From: Diphasiastrum complanatum
Lineage: Eukaryota > Streptophyta > Lycopodiopsida > Lycopodiales > Lycopodiaceae
Assembly: GCA_029204225.1 (NCBI GenBank)
Contig: CM055092.1
Coordinates: 19,525,222-19,589,221, forward strand
Reading direction: 5' to 3'
DNA: 64,000 nucleotides
Positions 32,194 to 41,702 of this stretch are shown here, in pieces (the first letter of the stretch is position 1; each line of letters starts with the position of its first letter). The notes under the pieces are model-generated. The model was not told the DNA's origin, did not search any database, and worked only from the letters and a program-made list of their open reading frames with translations. The position numbers were made by a program, and so were the translations under genes.

Positions 32194-32795
32194 TCAGTCG
32201 TATGGCACAACGGAGGGACCAGAGAATTCCAGAAAGGATTCCACTATCTGACTCAACAGCATAGACTGGATTCTGTCCTTGTGAAATGTTGAAATAACCA
32301 AAAGGTTATTCAATAGATGCACAGCCGTCTGAATGACGAGTTTCGTGATAGCTTCTATCAGGTAACCATTGTTAGTCTGGATGGAGATTTTTGGTGTGGT
32401 TTGGGTGATGAACGATTTGATCAGAACTTTGGCGTGGCGATGGGAGATGGGTTCACGATCACCGGATGGGTTCACAATCAATGAACATATTGCCAATGGT
32501 GACCATTGAGTCTGCGTTAATCCTGACCTTGTACGTGGTACCTTGGTACAAGAAGTGAAAGCGAGTCTGTTTCTCGTCCCAGGTGGCATAAGCGTGAAGG
32601 ATGAGGCCCATGTTAATCTCAGAATGGAAGAGCGCTGGATAAAAATCCATTGCCGCTAGAAGTGGACCGGCTATCTATAGCCATGGTTGGATCAGAGTGT
32701 TAGATGGTAGAGGCCAAATCTATGTGGCCTCAGAGATGTCACGCTGGATCACCTGTTTGGTGCTAGAGTCTTCAGAGGATGAGGAGGCCATGTTA
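32194..32795 (-). pseudogene. gag-like / plant transposon protein, decayed
   Basis: The minus-strand frame starts MASSSSEDSSTKQVIQRD near 32791, meets stops near 32705 and 32670, and resumes as MDFYPALFHSEINMGLILHA and TRFHFLYQGTTYKVRINADS, then shifts frame to a segment with LINAITKL-like helices (32194-32589). Further on (31511-32144) the sequence is rich in Pro, Ser and Thr. The pattern recalls the gag-like proteins of plant retroelements that lack clear catalytic motifs. The assignment is tentative. Confidence 0.4.
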
Positions 32796-32812
32796 GCAGT
32801 GATGATTAGCAG

Positions 32813-33163
32813 TCAAAAAAATAGAAAAAAATGGTGGAAAATGGAAAAGGGTGTGAAAATGGTAGAAAACTGTGAATAATGAGTGTTGGATGATAAGAAG
32901 TGTAGTTCAGAGCGCAGATCGGTGTTCAGTATGATCAGATGACAGCTGGTGGGAAGTTTGGTTGCAAACGGAGAACTTGGTGATTTCAGAGTAAATTTCG
33001 GCAGAGCTTCGCTAGCAAAGGTGACAAATGACTCGAATTCAGCCCTTATATAGCAGAGTTTAGAGTGCGTATTAGGTGAAATCCACTTTCCCTTGCTCAG
33101 TTCCACCCAAATTTTGGCAGTAGCAGGCTTTTGTATACTAGAAGTTGTGCAGCATTGCTTCAC
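32813..33163 (-). other. leader region ORF of gag-like element
   Basis: A 116-codon frame lies between the primer-binding site and the putative gag start. It is phenylalanine- and serine-rich at the end (IFHHFFLFF) and resembles no known protein. It is probably untranslated leader. Confidence 0.2.
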
Positions 33164-33234
33164 TTTCTGTCTTCAACCTGCCGTAAACTCTGAACTCTCA
33201 GAAGACTACTCTTCTCCCGAAGCTCTCTTCGTAT

Positions 33235-33248
33235 GACTCTGATACCAA
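33235..33248 (-). other. primer-binding site of gag-like element
   Basis: On the minus strand this reads TTGGTATCAGAGTC, a copia-type site. The LTR would start just to the right (33249) and extend to about 33500, but its edges are unclear. Confidence 0.65.
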
Positions 33249-33779
33249 CTTAGAATTTGCTTCTAACAAGAACATAGATCATGCTACACACTAACATAGA
33301 CAAAAAACACTCTCCACACCAAGCTCCCATAGCAACTGTATTTCTCAAAAATGAAATTACACTTTATATATAGTTCTTCACTCAGGCAACCCATGCATGA
33401 CCCAGGTTGTCGTTGACGGGATGCGTGTCCCGTCGACTAGACTTGTGGCGAGGCCAACTGATCCTTATCAATTGATAGGACCCACAATACAATAACACAG
33501 TGATTCTACTTTAATTCTACTCATATGCCTCTTTGGTCTCTTCATTTTTAGGCAAGACACCCAATCGACACAAACAGCTCGATCGAGAAGCCAGTTATCC
33601 CCCCTTGCATCCTCAATGGATTCGTGTGCTCACCAATATTATTAGGGTTATGCTTTGTGGTATTGGACATGGAAAAATATTTTTGGGTTGGTATTGCCCT
33701 CATAGCTTTGACTCAATACCTATAAAAGCTCGAACTATGATAAGTTTATGAGCAGAGGTATATAATCTAGCATTTATGA

Positions 33780-34210
33780 GTAACATTGTCGATTACATTT
33801 TATAGCATGTTTTGTGATTTCAAGATGATCTCATTGCGCATATATATATCTCAATGTTCGTGATCAAATTGTTTTTTGTGCGTGCGTACAGTGAATGCAC
33901 TTGCGATTCTTATCATTTTTTCATGGGGCGATCCAAGATGATGATCTTACTAACACGTATGTCATTGTTGTTTCTCTTTCTTATGAAGATACATTTCATC
34001 CAAAGAGATACCACTAGCATCCATTGAGGCGACAAGACAAAGCTCCATCGAGGCAGCGTGTTTGATCGAGAAGCACTTTCCCACATCCATTCTCCATTCA
34101 AATGCATCTCATTGTGCATTTGGTAGATGAGGTGGCCATTGCAGGTACATCATCTACTTGCGTCAATTGTCTATTCTTAGTCCATCCTAGACTATTGTTA
34201 TTGTGGTAAT
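33780..34210 (+). repeat. segment duplicated in CACTA copy A
   Basis: It matches 30360-30462 plus 31378-31625 at high identity, including the intron, the DUF4218-like exon start (CATTTGGTAGATGAGGTGGC) and the following intron (CATCCTAGACTATTG). Confidence 0.9.
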
Positions 34211-34251
34211 TCTCATGTTCTCTCACTAATATTGATTCATCTTTTTTTATT

Positions 34252-34698
34252 CAGACATGGTCCATAGCCATTGGATGTCTTCCATGGAACGATTCATGAA
34301 AATATTGAAGGGCTTTGTAAGACAAAGAGCAAGGCCCGAGTGTAGCATGGAGGAAGGATGGCTAGTGCAAGAGTCCATGGTTTATATGGAGTTCCTTGCT
34401 CATAGTGATCCTTCTATTCCTCATCTTTGGGATAAGAAGGACGATGAGCGTGTTGTTGGGGAGGTTCCTCAAGGAAGAGGTGTGATCAGGAGAAAGAGTG
34501 AGTCCTTCAGGGAGAAGGTAAATAAGTTTTGCATTCTTAATAGCGAGGAAATGCAAAAGTGGATCTCGCTATACGAAGATGCCAAGGCTCGTAGACAAAC
34601 CTCTCGAGCCACTTTTAGGAGAGGACAAAGAAGACAACCATACCCACCTGACCTTGCCCTTCTACCCAAGGACATGACGCTTGATTGGCTATGTGATG
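34252..34698 (+). pseudogene. CACTA transposase second domain (DUF4218-like), copy B
   Basis: After an acceptor CTTTTTTTATTCAG the exon encodes HWMSSMERFMKILKGFVRQR and ARPECSMEEGWLVQESMVY, the most conserved part of the family (relatives: YPFERFMxxLKxYVRNxARPEGSIAEGY). It continues with PHLWDKKDDERVVGEVPQGR and LNSEEMQKWISLYEDAK and is cut by the copia insertion at 34698. Past the copia at 39386 the frame can run on for only about a dozen codons to a TGA, so the exon end is near. Confidence 0.85.
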
Positions 34699-35535
34699 TG
34701 TCAATTTTCAGAAAAAAAATAATTGTACTTATCAATCATTAAGAGTTATTGATTGCTTAATCCAAGAATCTATCAAGTTCTAGGTGTTAGATCTTGATCT
34801 AGATGCTTTACACTATGATTTAGCAATGGATCAAATGATCAAAAACATGGATGGGCGGCCTCACACGTGTGGAGGATAGTACCAGTAGGGCCTGTTTATA
34901 GAGAGTAAAGTACATTAGCTTACAAATGCATTCCAATCATAAAAACTCAAGAGAAATGTGGAAAACACAACCAAGACTAGAATTTGCCAATGTCACATCA
35001 ACTTGTTATTGATTTGGTTGATCCCTTTATAGATCAAGTACATCTACGAGCTGTGTACTGTCCAGCAAGCCTTCACATGTGTGACGAGTGCCTAGTCATC
35101 CAGATCCACCAATGGGAGCCATATGTGCTCATTTCCCAAAGTTGACTATTCTCTTTGGCTAGAAAACAAAAAGCTAGTCTTCCACATTTATAGGAATGTT
35201 CCCTATAGAATAGGATCTAATGGAATCTTCCTATCTTATCTTCTAGAAGCTTTTCCACACGTGTGAATGGTATCTTGACATGTGTGAGTAATAACTCATT
35301 CACATGGAAGTCCAATCTATTTACACAAAGTTTGACCAATTTGACCATTTTCAAGATTCTACTCAAAGGTCAATTTCACACTAGTGTAGATCAAGATAAA
35401 ATCAATCTAACTCTATAAAAGTGACTTGTGTACATTCTTTCACACGTGGGAACAGACTCCACACATGTGAGATCCTATCAAGTCAATTAACTTGAGATCT
35501 ACAAGGTACATCAAGTTGGAAGTGATATTTTAACA
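34699..35535 (-). repeat. 3' LTR of nested copia
   Basis: Plus-strand ends are TGTCAATTTTC and GATATTTTAACA. It matches 38528-39380 with scattered differences and small length changes. Confidence 0.95.
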
Positions 35536-35547
35536 CTCCTCCTCACT
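35536..35547 (-). other. polypurine tract
   Basis: The minus strand reads GTGAGGAGGAG directly before the TGTTAAAATATC start of the LTR. The same tract occurs in the element at 40210-46367. Confidence 0.85.
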
Positions 35548-35548
35548 T

Positions 35549-36610
35549 CTAACTTGGCAAGTTTAATGTACATCTATTTACAACTCCAAGAGCATCTCTT
35601 AACTTGAAAAATGAATCTTTAGCCAAAGGTTTGGCTAAGATATCAGCTATGCACTCGGATGATGGTACATGATGAAGTTGAACCTCCTTGGATTGCACCT
35701 TCTCCCTCACAAAGCGATGAGCTATCTCAATATGCTTTGTTCTAGCATGGAAGATCGGATTGGTAGCAATTTGTTGAGAAGCTTGATTGTCACAATAGAT
35801 GCAAGGGACCTCCTCAGCCTTTAGCACTTGAAGCTCCACCAAAAGTCTTCTTAGACATAGGAGTTCTTTGGTTGTTAAAGTCAATGTCTTGTACTCGGCT
35901 TCACAAGAGGAAAGTGAAATTGTATCTTGCTTATTGGAAATCCAAGATATCACTCCTCCACAAAGAAAAGTGGCAAAATCTGAATTCGAAAATGCTCTCA
36001 AGTACAAGTTGGATCCTTGATAGAGAATGCCAAAAACTCTAGTAGAAGAGACATATCTAAGCACTCTCTTGGCACTTTTCCAATCATGCATCAAAGGACC
36101 TTGCATATACTGACTTAACTTGCTTACACTATAACTCAAATCTGGTCTAGTGATTGTCAAATAGATTAAGGACCCTATTAGCTTCATAAAGAGTGTGATG
36201 TCCTCAAAGGATGCTTCATCACAATCATTAGTAACTTTACAAACTTGCTCCATAGGGGTGTCAATCCCCTTACAATCTTTCATGCCAAACCTTTCAAGAA
36301 TGGAAGTAGCATATTTTGATTGACTTATAAAAGTACAATTACTACCTCTAGTAACTTCTATTCCAAGTATGAACTTAAGAAGTCCTAGATCTACCATCTT
36401 GAATTCACTAGACAAGGAAACTTTAACATTTCTTATGCCTTCACCATCATTTCCTGTCAATATGATATCATCAACATAAAGTACTAAAATGATGATCTTT
36501 CCATCATTATATTTGATGTACAAAGAAGGCTCATAAGAGCTAATCACAAAGCCAAGAGAGTAGAGAAAATCATGCAACCTAGAGTACCAAGCTCTAGGTG
36601 GGTGCTTCAA
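35549..36610 (-). pseudogene. copia RT C-terminal half and RNase H
   Basis: A 353-codon open frame without stops. It has LVLYVDDIILTGND with intact YVDD (about residue 45), MVDLGLLKFILGIEV, KLIGSLIYLTITRPDLSYSV, and RNase H with AFSNSDFA (the usual SDSDWA block, first acid changed), SLSSCEAEYKTLT, YCDNQASQQIATNPIFHART and ADILAKPL. A short block between SDFA and the GGVISW stretch is missing. It overlaps the next frame by four bases, where a frameshift separates the two halves of RT. Confidence 0.9.
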
Positions 36611-37152
36611 GCCATATAGGCTCTTCCTTCAGTGGCAAACCTTGTCCTCCTCACCATCCTTAATAAGCCCTCGGGTTGCAACATGTATATTTCCTCCTCC
36701 AAGTAGCCAATCAAGAAAGCATTTGTCACATCCATAAGGTAGAGATTCCACTTGAATAAAGTAGCAATACAAATGATCAATCTAATGGTTACAAGCTTTG
36801 CTACAGGAGAAAATGTTTCTTCATAATCTATGCCTTTAGTTTGAAAAAACCCCTTAGCAACCAATCTAGCTTTGTACTTACTTATAGATCCATCTTGATT
36901 GTATTTTGATCTATAGATCCACTTACATGCAAGTGGCTTCTTCCCATATGGAAGATGTACAAGATTCCAAGTTTGATTATCTATCAAAGCATCAAACTCT
37001 ACTTGCATTGCATCTCTGAGAGCTAGCTCCTTTGATGCCATAGATTCCATTGATTGAAGATTAGGATGGCCCAATCTTTTGTGCCAAAGATCCACTTGAT
37101 TCAACTCCTCCCTAACCATATTCACACTTTCAATAGCCACATTAGCATCCAA
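36607..37152 (-). pseudogene. copia integrase zinc-finger start fused to RT N-terminus
   Basis: The first 35 residues are the integrase zinc-finger start (LWHKRLGHPNLQSMESM). The sequence then passes directly to the start of RT ([76 protein letters not shown]). The whole catalytic integrase core and linker, several hundred residues, are deleted without loss of frame. The product could polymerise only if joined to the next frame and could not integrate. Confidence 0.9.
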
Positions 37153-37938
37153 CTTAAAGAGCCTTCCTTGCTTAATGCTCTTCTTCTTATAGCATTCGGA
37201 AGCAAAGTGTCATTTCTTCCCACAAAAGAAACACTTTAGCTTTGCTTTGTTCTTTTGCTTCCCTTTGGAGGTAGATCCTCCATCCTCTGCCTCGGCCTCC
37301 TTGCCTTGGATCTTCTTGAAAGGACGAGTCTTCTTTTTTCCTTTAGATGTGAAGTTTTGTTTTGAGGTGTAGAAGCCTACTCTCCTCGGCCACAAGAACA
37401 TTATGCAATTTTTCAACTGATGGAAGTTGGTCTTGAATAGCAAAATATTGAACTAGATTAGAGAACTCATCTCCTAATCTATTCAAAACTACTTGTACTA
37501 GTTCATTTTCTTGGATCTTCTCTCCTATATATCCCAATTCTTTGTTCAAAGATTTTATTCTTAGGACATACTCTTGTCCATTTTCTCCACTTTCCCTCAT
37601 GCTTTGTAAGATCAAGTTTCTTAGCATAAGCACTCTTGAAGTGTTATTGGATTCATAAATGTTCTTTAGTGAATCCCAAGCCTCTTTTGATGTGGTACAA
37701 GAAGCCACCACTTTCAAGAGGTCATTGCTTACATTTAGCTTCAAGCAATGTAGGGCTAATCTAACCCTCTTCTTGTATTTTAGCTGTTCTTAGGGAGTTG
37801 AGGCTCTTCCTCAACTCCTAAGACAATATCAAAGAGATCATGAACCACTAGTAGTGATTCCATTCTTACTTTCCAAATGGAATAGTTTGTGGAAGTTAGT
37901 TTCTCACTAGATTCTAACATATATCCATAGGATGTCAT
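37153..37938 (-). pseudogene. copia gag and zinc knuckle, protease deleted
   Basis: The start MTSYGYMLESSEKLTSTNYS at 37938 gives the gag N-terminus (NYSIWKVRMESLL), but stops occur near 37790-37750. Frame 37744-37343 holds the gag core (CTTSKEAWDSLKNIYES, RIKSLNKELGYIGEKI). Frame 37443-37210 gives the basic linker and the knuckle CFFCGKK, then a stop, then HFASEC. Immediately after the knuckle comes KQGRLFKLDANV, which belongs to the linker before the integrase zinc finger, so protease is deleted too. Confidence 0.85.
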
Positions 37939-38514
37939 TGTGAATGAAAGCCTATGAGATACACAAAGATCCCTTAATAAAGAGTGATCTAAGATAGATT
38001 TCTAGCTTTTAAAAAGCTTCTAATCTCGGCCCAATTAATACTAGTTCAAATTGGATGATGGTATAATAGATCAATTACAAATATCCTAGCAAATCACTCC
38101 TCCAAAAAATTGATTCTAGTTCAATTTTGTTTGGTAATTCACACACACTTAAGATCTGAACAAATCAGCCTTAAAGATCTGATCTAATGCTTCAAAATGA
38201 ATTGCTTCAGTGACTCAAATCACTATTTGATCATTAGCATTCAATAGATTGAACCTAGATCTAGACAATGCACTAAAAACCTTGAATTTTGGACTAGTAT
38301 GCACTGTTTTGGATCAAGAACACTAATGGAAGTTAATTTGAAGGTTTCTATATGGTTTCAGACGTGTGGACAATACTTCAACAGCCCACAAATCGATCTT
38401 GACCAAAAATAATGATGATACCTCTCTCTTTGAACTCACCCTCTCAATTAGAACTCAAAAACAACACATTGTCAATGATTTTTACTACTAACCATTTAGA
38501 TCACTCTTAGACTT

Positions 38515-38527
38515 GGCTCTGATATCA
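38515..38527 (-). other. copia primer-binding site
   Basis: The minus strand reads TGATATCAGAGCC, one base from the usual TGGTATCAGAGC type, abutting the 5' LTR. Confidence 0.85.
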
Positions 38528-39380
38528 TGTCAATTTTCAAAGAAAAAGGACAAATATGATTGTACTTATCAATCATTAAGAGTTATTGATTGCCTAATCC
38601 AAAGATCTATCAAGTTCTAGGTGTAAGATCTTGATCTAGATGCTTTACACTATGATTTAAGCAAGAGCAATGGATCAAATGATCAAAAACATGGATGGGC
38701 GGCCTCACATGTGTGGAGGACAGTACCAGTACGGTCTGTTTACAGAGAGTAAAGTACATTAGCTTACAAATGCATTCCAATCATAAAAACTCAAGAGAAA
38801 TGTGGAAAACACAACCAAGACCAGAATTTGCCAATGTCACATCAACTTGTTATTGATCTGGTTGTTCATTTTATAGATCAAGTACATCCACAAGTTGTGT
38901 ACTGTCCAGCAAGCCTTCACACGTGTGAAGAGTGCCTAGTCATCCAGATCCACCAATGGGAGCCATATGTGCTCATTTCCCAAAGTTGACTATTCTTTTT
39001 GGCTAGAAAACAAAAAACTAGTCTTCCACATTTATAGGAATACTCCCTATATAATAGGATCTAATGGAATCTTCCTATCTTATCTTTTCAAAGCTTATCC
39101 ACACATGTGAATGGTATCTTGACATGTGTAAGTAATAACTCATTCACATGGAAGTCCAATCTATTTACACAAAGTTTGACCAATTTGACCATTTTCAAGA
39201 TTCTACTCAAAGGCCAATTTCACACTTGTGTAGATCAAGCTAAAATCAATCTAACTTCATAAAAGTGACCTATGTACATTCTTGCACACGTGGGAACAGA
39301 ATCCACACGTGTGAGATCCTATCAAGATCAATTAACTTGAGATCTACAAGGTACATTAAGTTGGAAGTGATATTTTAACA
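38528..39380 (-). repeat. 5' LTR of nested copia
   Basis: 853 bp. Plus-strand ends are TGTCAATTTTC and TATTTTAACA. It is followed by the TGATG duplication. Confidence 0.95.
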
Positions 39381-39699
39381 TGATGCATAGACTCATTTGG
39401 TTTGGTGGATTTGTTGCATGATGATGCGACAAATGATAATGATGAACCACCAAATGAATGAGTGAGACAGTATGATGTATTTTGATTCATTGTAATATTA
39501 ATCATATTGCTCATAGATGCAATTACACTTTATTGATTGACTAGTTGACATCAAACAAGAAGTCAATGCATGTGAGTACACAATTTGTCATCATCATTTT
39601 TTTGTGATACATAAATTTCTTTATTCACTTGTGCATATGGCAACCAAAGTTGATATAAAATGGAATTCAATGTATTGATAGGTAACAAATTCCAAAAGT

Positions 39700-40125
39700 G
39701 AGATCCATTTACATTCTGTTTTATACCGTGGGTTATACCGAGGGGCCCTTTTTTCATCAATCTCGGTATTACTCTCAGTTAGCAGAGTTTCCTAGAATGC
39801 CTCTGGCCACATGGACCCTCTTTATAACCCTCTCTATAAATGTCTCAAAAACAAATTCAAATTTGGTAGGCTTATACCAAGGTCAGCCTCGGTATACCCC
39901 TCAAACTAGATTCAATATTCCAATGTATGTTCCGAGGCCTTCTAGTGGATTTATAACCATCTCTATAAATGTTTCAAAACAAGTTCAAGTTTGGTAGGCT
40001 TATTCTGAGGCCAAATATCGGACCCGAGGCTCAAGCATTCTGCTCCCCACACGACTCATTTTAAAAACTATCTTTCAAAAAAACACTCAAAAAAGGCCTT
40101 GGAAATTGTCCGCCCTCTTGTAGTG
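39700..40125 (+). repeat. CACTA terminal region with subterminal repeats and terminal inverted repeat
   Basis: Short motifs such as TACCGAGG/CTCGGTAT/CCGAGGC recur in both orientations, and a 50-bp segment (TAACCCTCTCTATAAATG to GGTAGGCTTAT) is repeated at about 39824 and 39950. Subterminal repeats of this kind bind transposase in CACTA elements. The region ends in CCCTCTTGTAGTG (40113-40125), the inverse of CACTACAAGAGGG. Confidence 0.8.
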
Positions 40126-40209
40126 TAGGTTTTGTAATCCAGGTATTAAGGTCTATTTTGGCTGCATAATCACGATTCTGCAACACGATACAGTTCTGTC
40201 CCCAGTCAT

Positions 40210-40891
40210 TGTTAAAAATTCACAATTCTAGCTTGACTAGTTTTGGTCATATGACTTGTAAATAGTTAGATGGTCATGATGTGGCTTGTCACACGTGCCA
40301 AATAGCATAGGATTCCATTCATAAGGATGTTCTCAAGTAGACCTAAGTGTTAGAACCTTTGGAATGAGTCCAAATTATGCTTAGATACAAGGGAGAAAAA
40401 ATAGGAGCTATTTTTGGTAGTTTTTGCATTGTTGAGGGATCTCCAAGATTCCAACCCTAACTTGGTAGGGATGAAAGATCCACCAAAATTAGCATTAGGG
40501 ATAGGTTTAGGGCTACTCATACCTGCCCAAAACCGTGATGGATCATGTATATATAGGTGATGATATCTCACCAAAATCAATCAAGCAATTTCATGTTTTT
40601 TCTCTCATAATGGTGCAATTGCTCTCTATGTTCATAATTGTTTGAGTACTTGTGATTACTAATGATTATAGGATTGAATGTAGGTCTGGTGTACAATACT
40701 CAGACTGTGGGAGGCCGTACTTTCACACGTGTGAAGCCTTCTTCAAGGATTTGGGCCATTTAGTGAGGTTCAAGCATAGATTTTTGATGGATTTTGATGG
40801 TTCAACTTGTGCTAATCTTATGAAATCATAATCTATTGTTTTCCTCATCATTTCAAGTGTTTTAGGATCCTTATTTGCTGTAATTTTTACA
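40210..40891 (+). repeat. 5' LTR of young copia
   Basis: It starts TGTTAAAAATTC and ends TAATTTTTACA. A TATA-like ATGTATATATAGG is near 40545-40558, placing the promoter about 330 bp from the start. Palindromic CACACGTGTGA is near 40733. Confidence 0.97.
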
Positions 40892-40903
40892 TGGTATCAG
40901 ATC
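40892..40903 (+). other. copia primer-binding site
   Basis: TGGTATCAGATC abuts the LTR, matching the initiator-methionine tRNA type for ten bases. Confidence 0.9.
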
Positions 40904-41702
40904 CTAAAGGCTGAAATGAGCTAAATCCTTGGTTTTTATTCAATTTGATCACAATTTTTGATCTAAATCTTGTGTAGATTGGATCTTAGCATCTAGTATT
41001 GATTCTAGAACTCAAAGTGAGTCAAATACATTGGAGATTGGTGTTGTGTGACTTCATTTGCAGGTGTTTAGGTGTCTAAAACCAGAGGCAAAGTTGAATT
41101 CAATTCACATTACCAAGATAGCAAGTTTTGCTTGCTCCAAGCATTGATTTCTAAGCGAGTTTTGGAGGTGATTTCATAGAGGAGGCTTTCTAGCATTCAA
41201 GGAGAGGGAAGATCAGAGTTTTGGGGACTCTTCAAGGCTGTTCTAAGGTGTAGTAGACACTTCCTAAAGTGATTTAGGTTCAGTCCAACCATTGCTTGAC
41301 TTATGCACCAAATTAGATCAATTTTTCATCAATTTTGATCATTTTTTGCTTGTGATTGGATAGTAGATTGTGTTGCATCCTCATTAAGTTCCATTTAGAT
41401 CTTTTACAAGTGATTTTGGAAGTATATTAGGTTGCTGAAATTCACTCTTGATCAGATCATTTGGAAGCTTTAATGTTCTTTATAGAAAGAGGGGCAATTC
41501 TACTAGTATTGTCTACTTCAATCAAGCAAGTGCATTGTTTCTAGTATTCTATGATTTGATTTTGTTAGAGATCATTCTTAGATCTTTATAGGAAGTCTAT
41601 TACTGGTCTTTTCAGGTCCCTAAGAAGTGGGATAAGGTAGACCTTCAATCAAATCAATAGAAGTAACCTTCATTTGTGTCAAGTCCTTGATTAGGAGACT
41701 AG
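40904..41702 (+). other. copia leader (untranslated)
   Basis: About 800 bp without a long frame between primer site and gag start. It would contain packaging and dimer signals, which I cannot point to. Confidence 0.6.

Larger units (their letters stand above)
31640..33250 (-). mobile_element. LTR-type retroelement fragment with gag-like ORF only
   Basis: On the minus strand a primer-binding site (33235-33248) is followed by a leader and a decayed ORF, with no polymerase. It sits between the two CACTA copies. Without RT it would be a non-autonomous or heavily deleted element. Confidence 0.5.
34699..39380 (-). mobile_element. Ty1/copia element, minus strand, internally deleted, nested in CACTA
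   Basis: Two LTRs (34699-35535 and 38528-39380) flank gag, a fused partial pol and RNase H. A 5-bp duplication TGATG lies on both sides (34694-34698 and 39381-39385), so this is one insertion event. Protease and the integrase core are missing, so it cannot move alone. Its polypurine tract and proteins resemble the element at 40210-46367. Confidence 0.95.
33530..40125 (+). mobile_element. CACTA transposon copy B, 3' end, split by nested copia
   Basis: Transposase-derived exons (34010-34698) are followed, beyond a copia element inserted at 34699-39380 with a TGATG target duplication, by a terminal region ending at 40125. There the minus strand reads CACTACAAGAGGG, a classic CACTA terminal inverted repeat. 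The opposite end is not in the window. Confidence 0.8.

Noticed and set aside
40350-40580. Small minus-strand gene, also at 45826-46056
   Set aside because: The two copies are the same position in the two LTRs of one copia element; no coding evidence.
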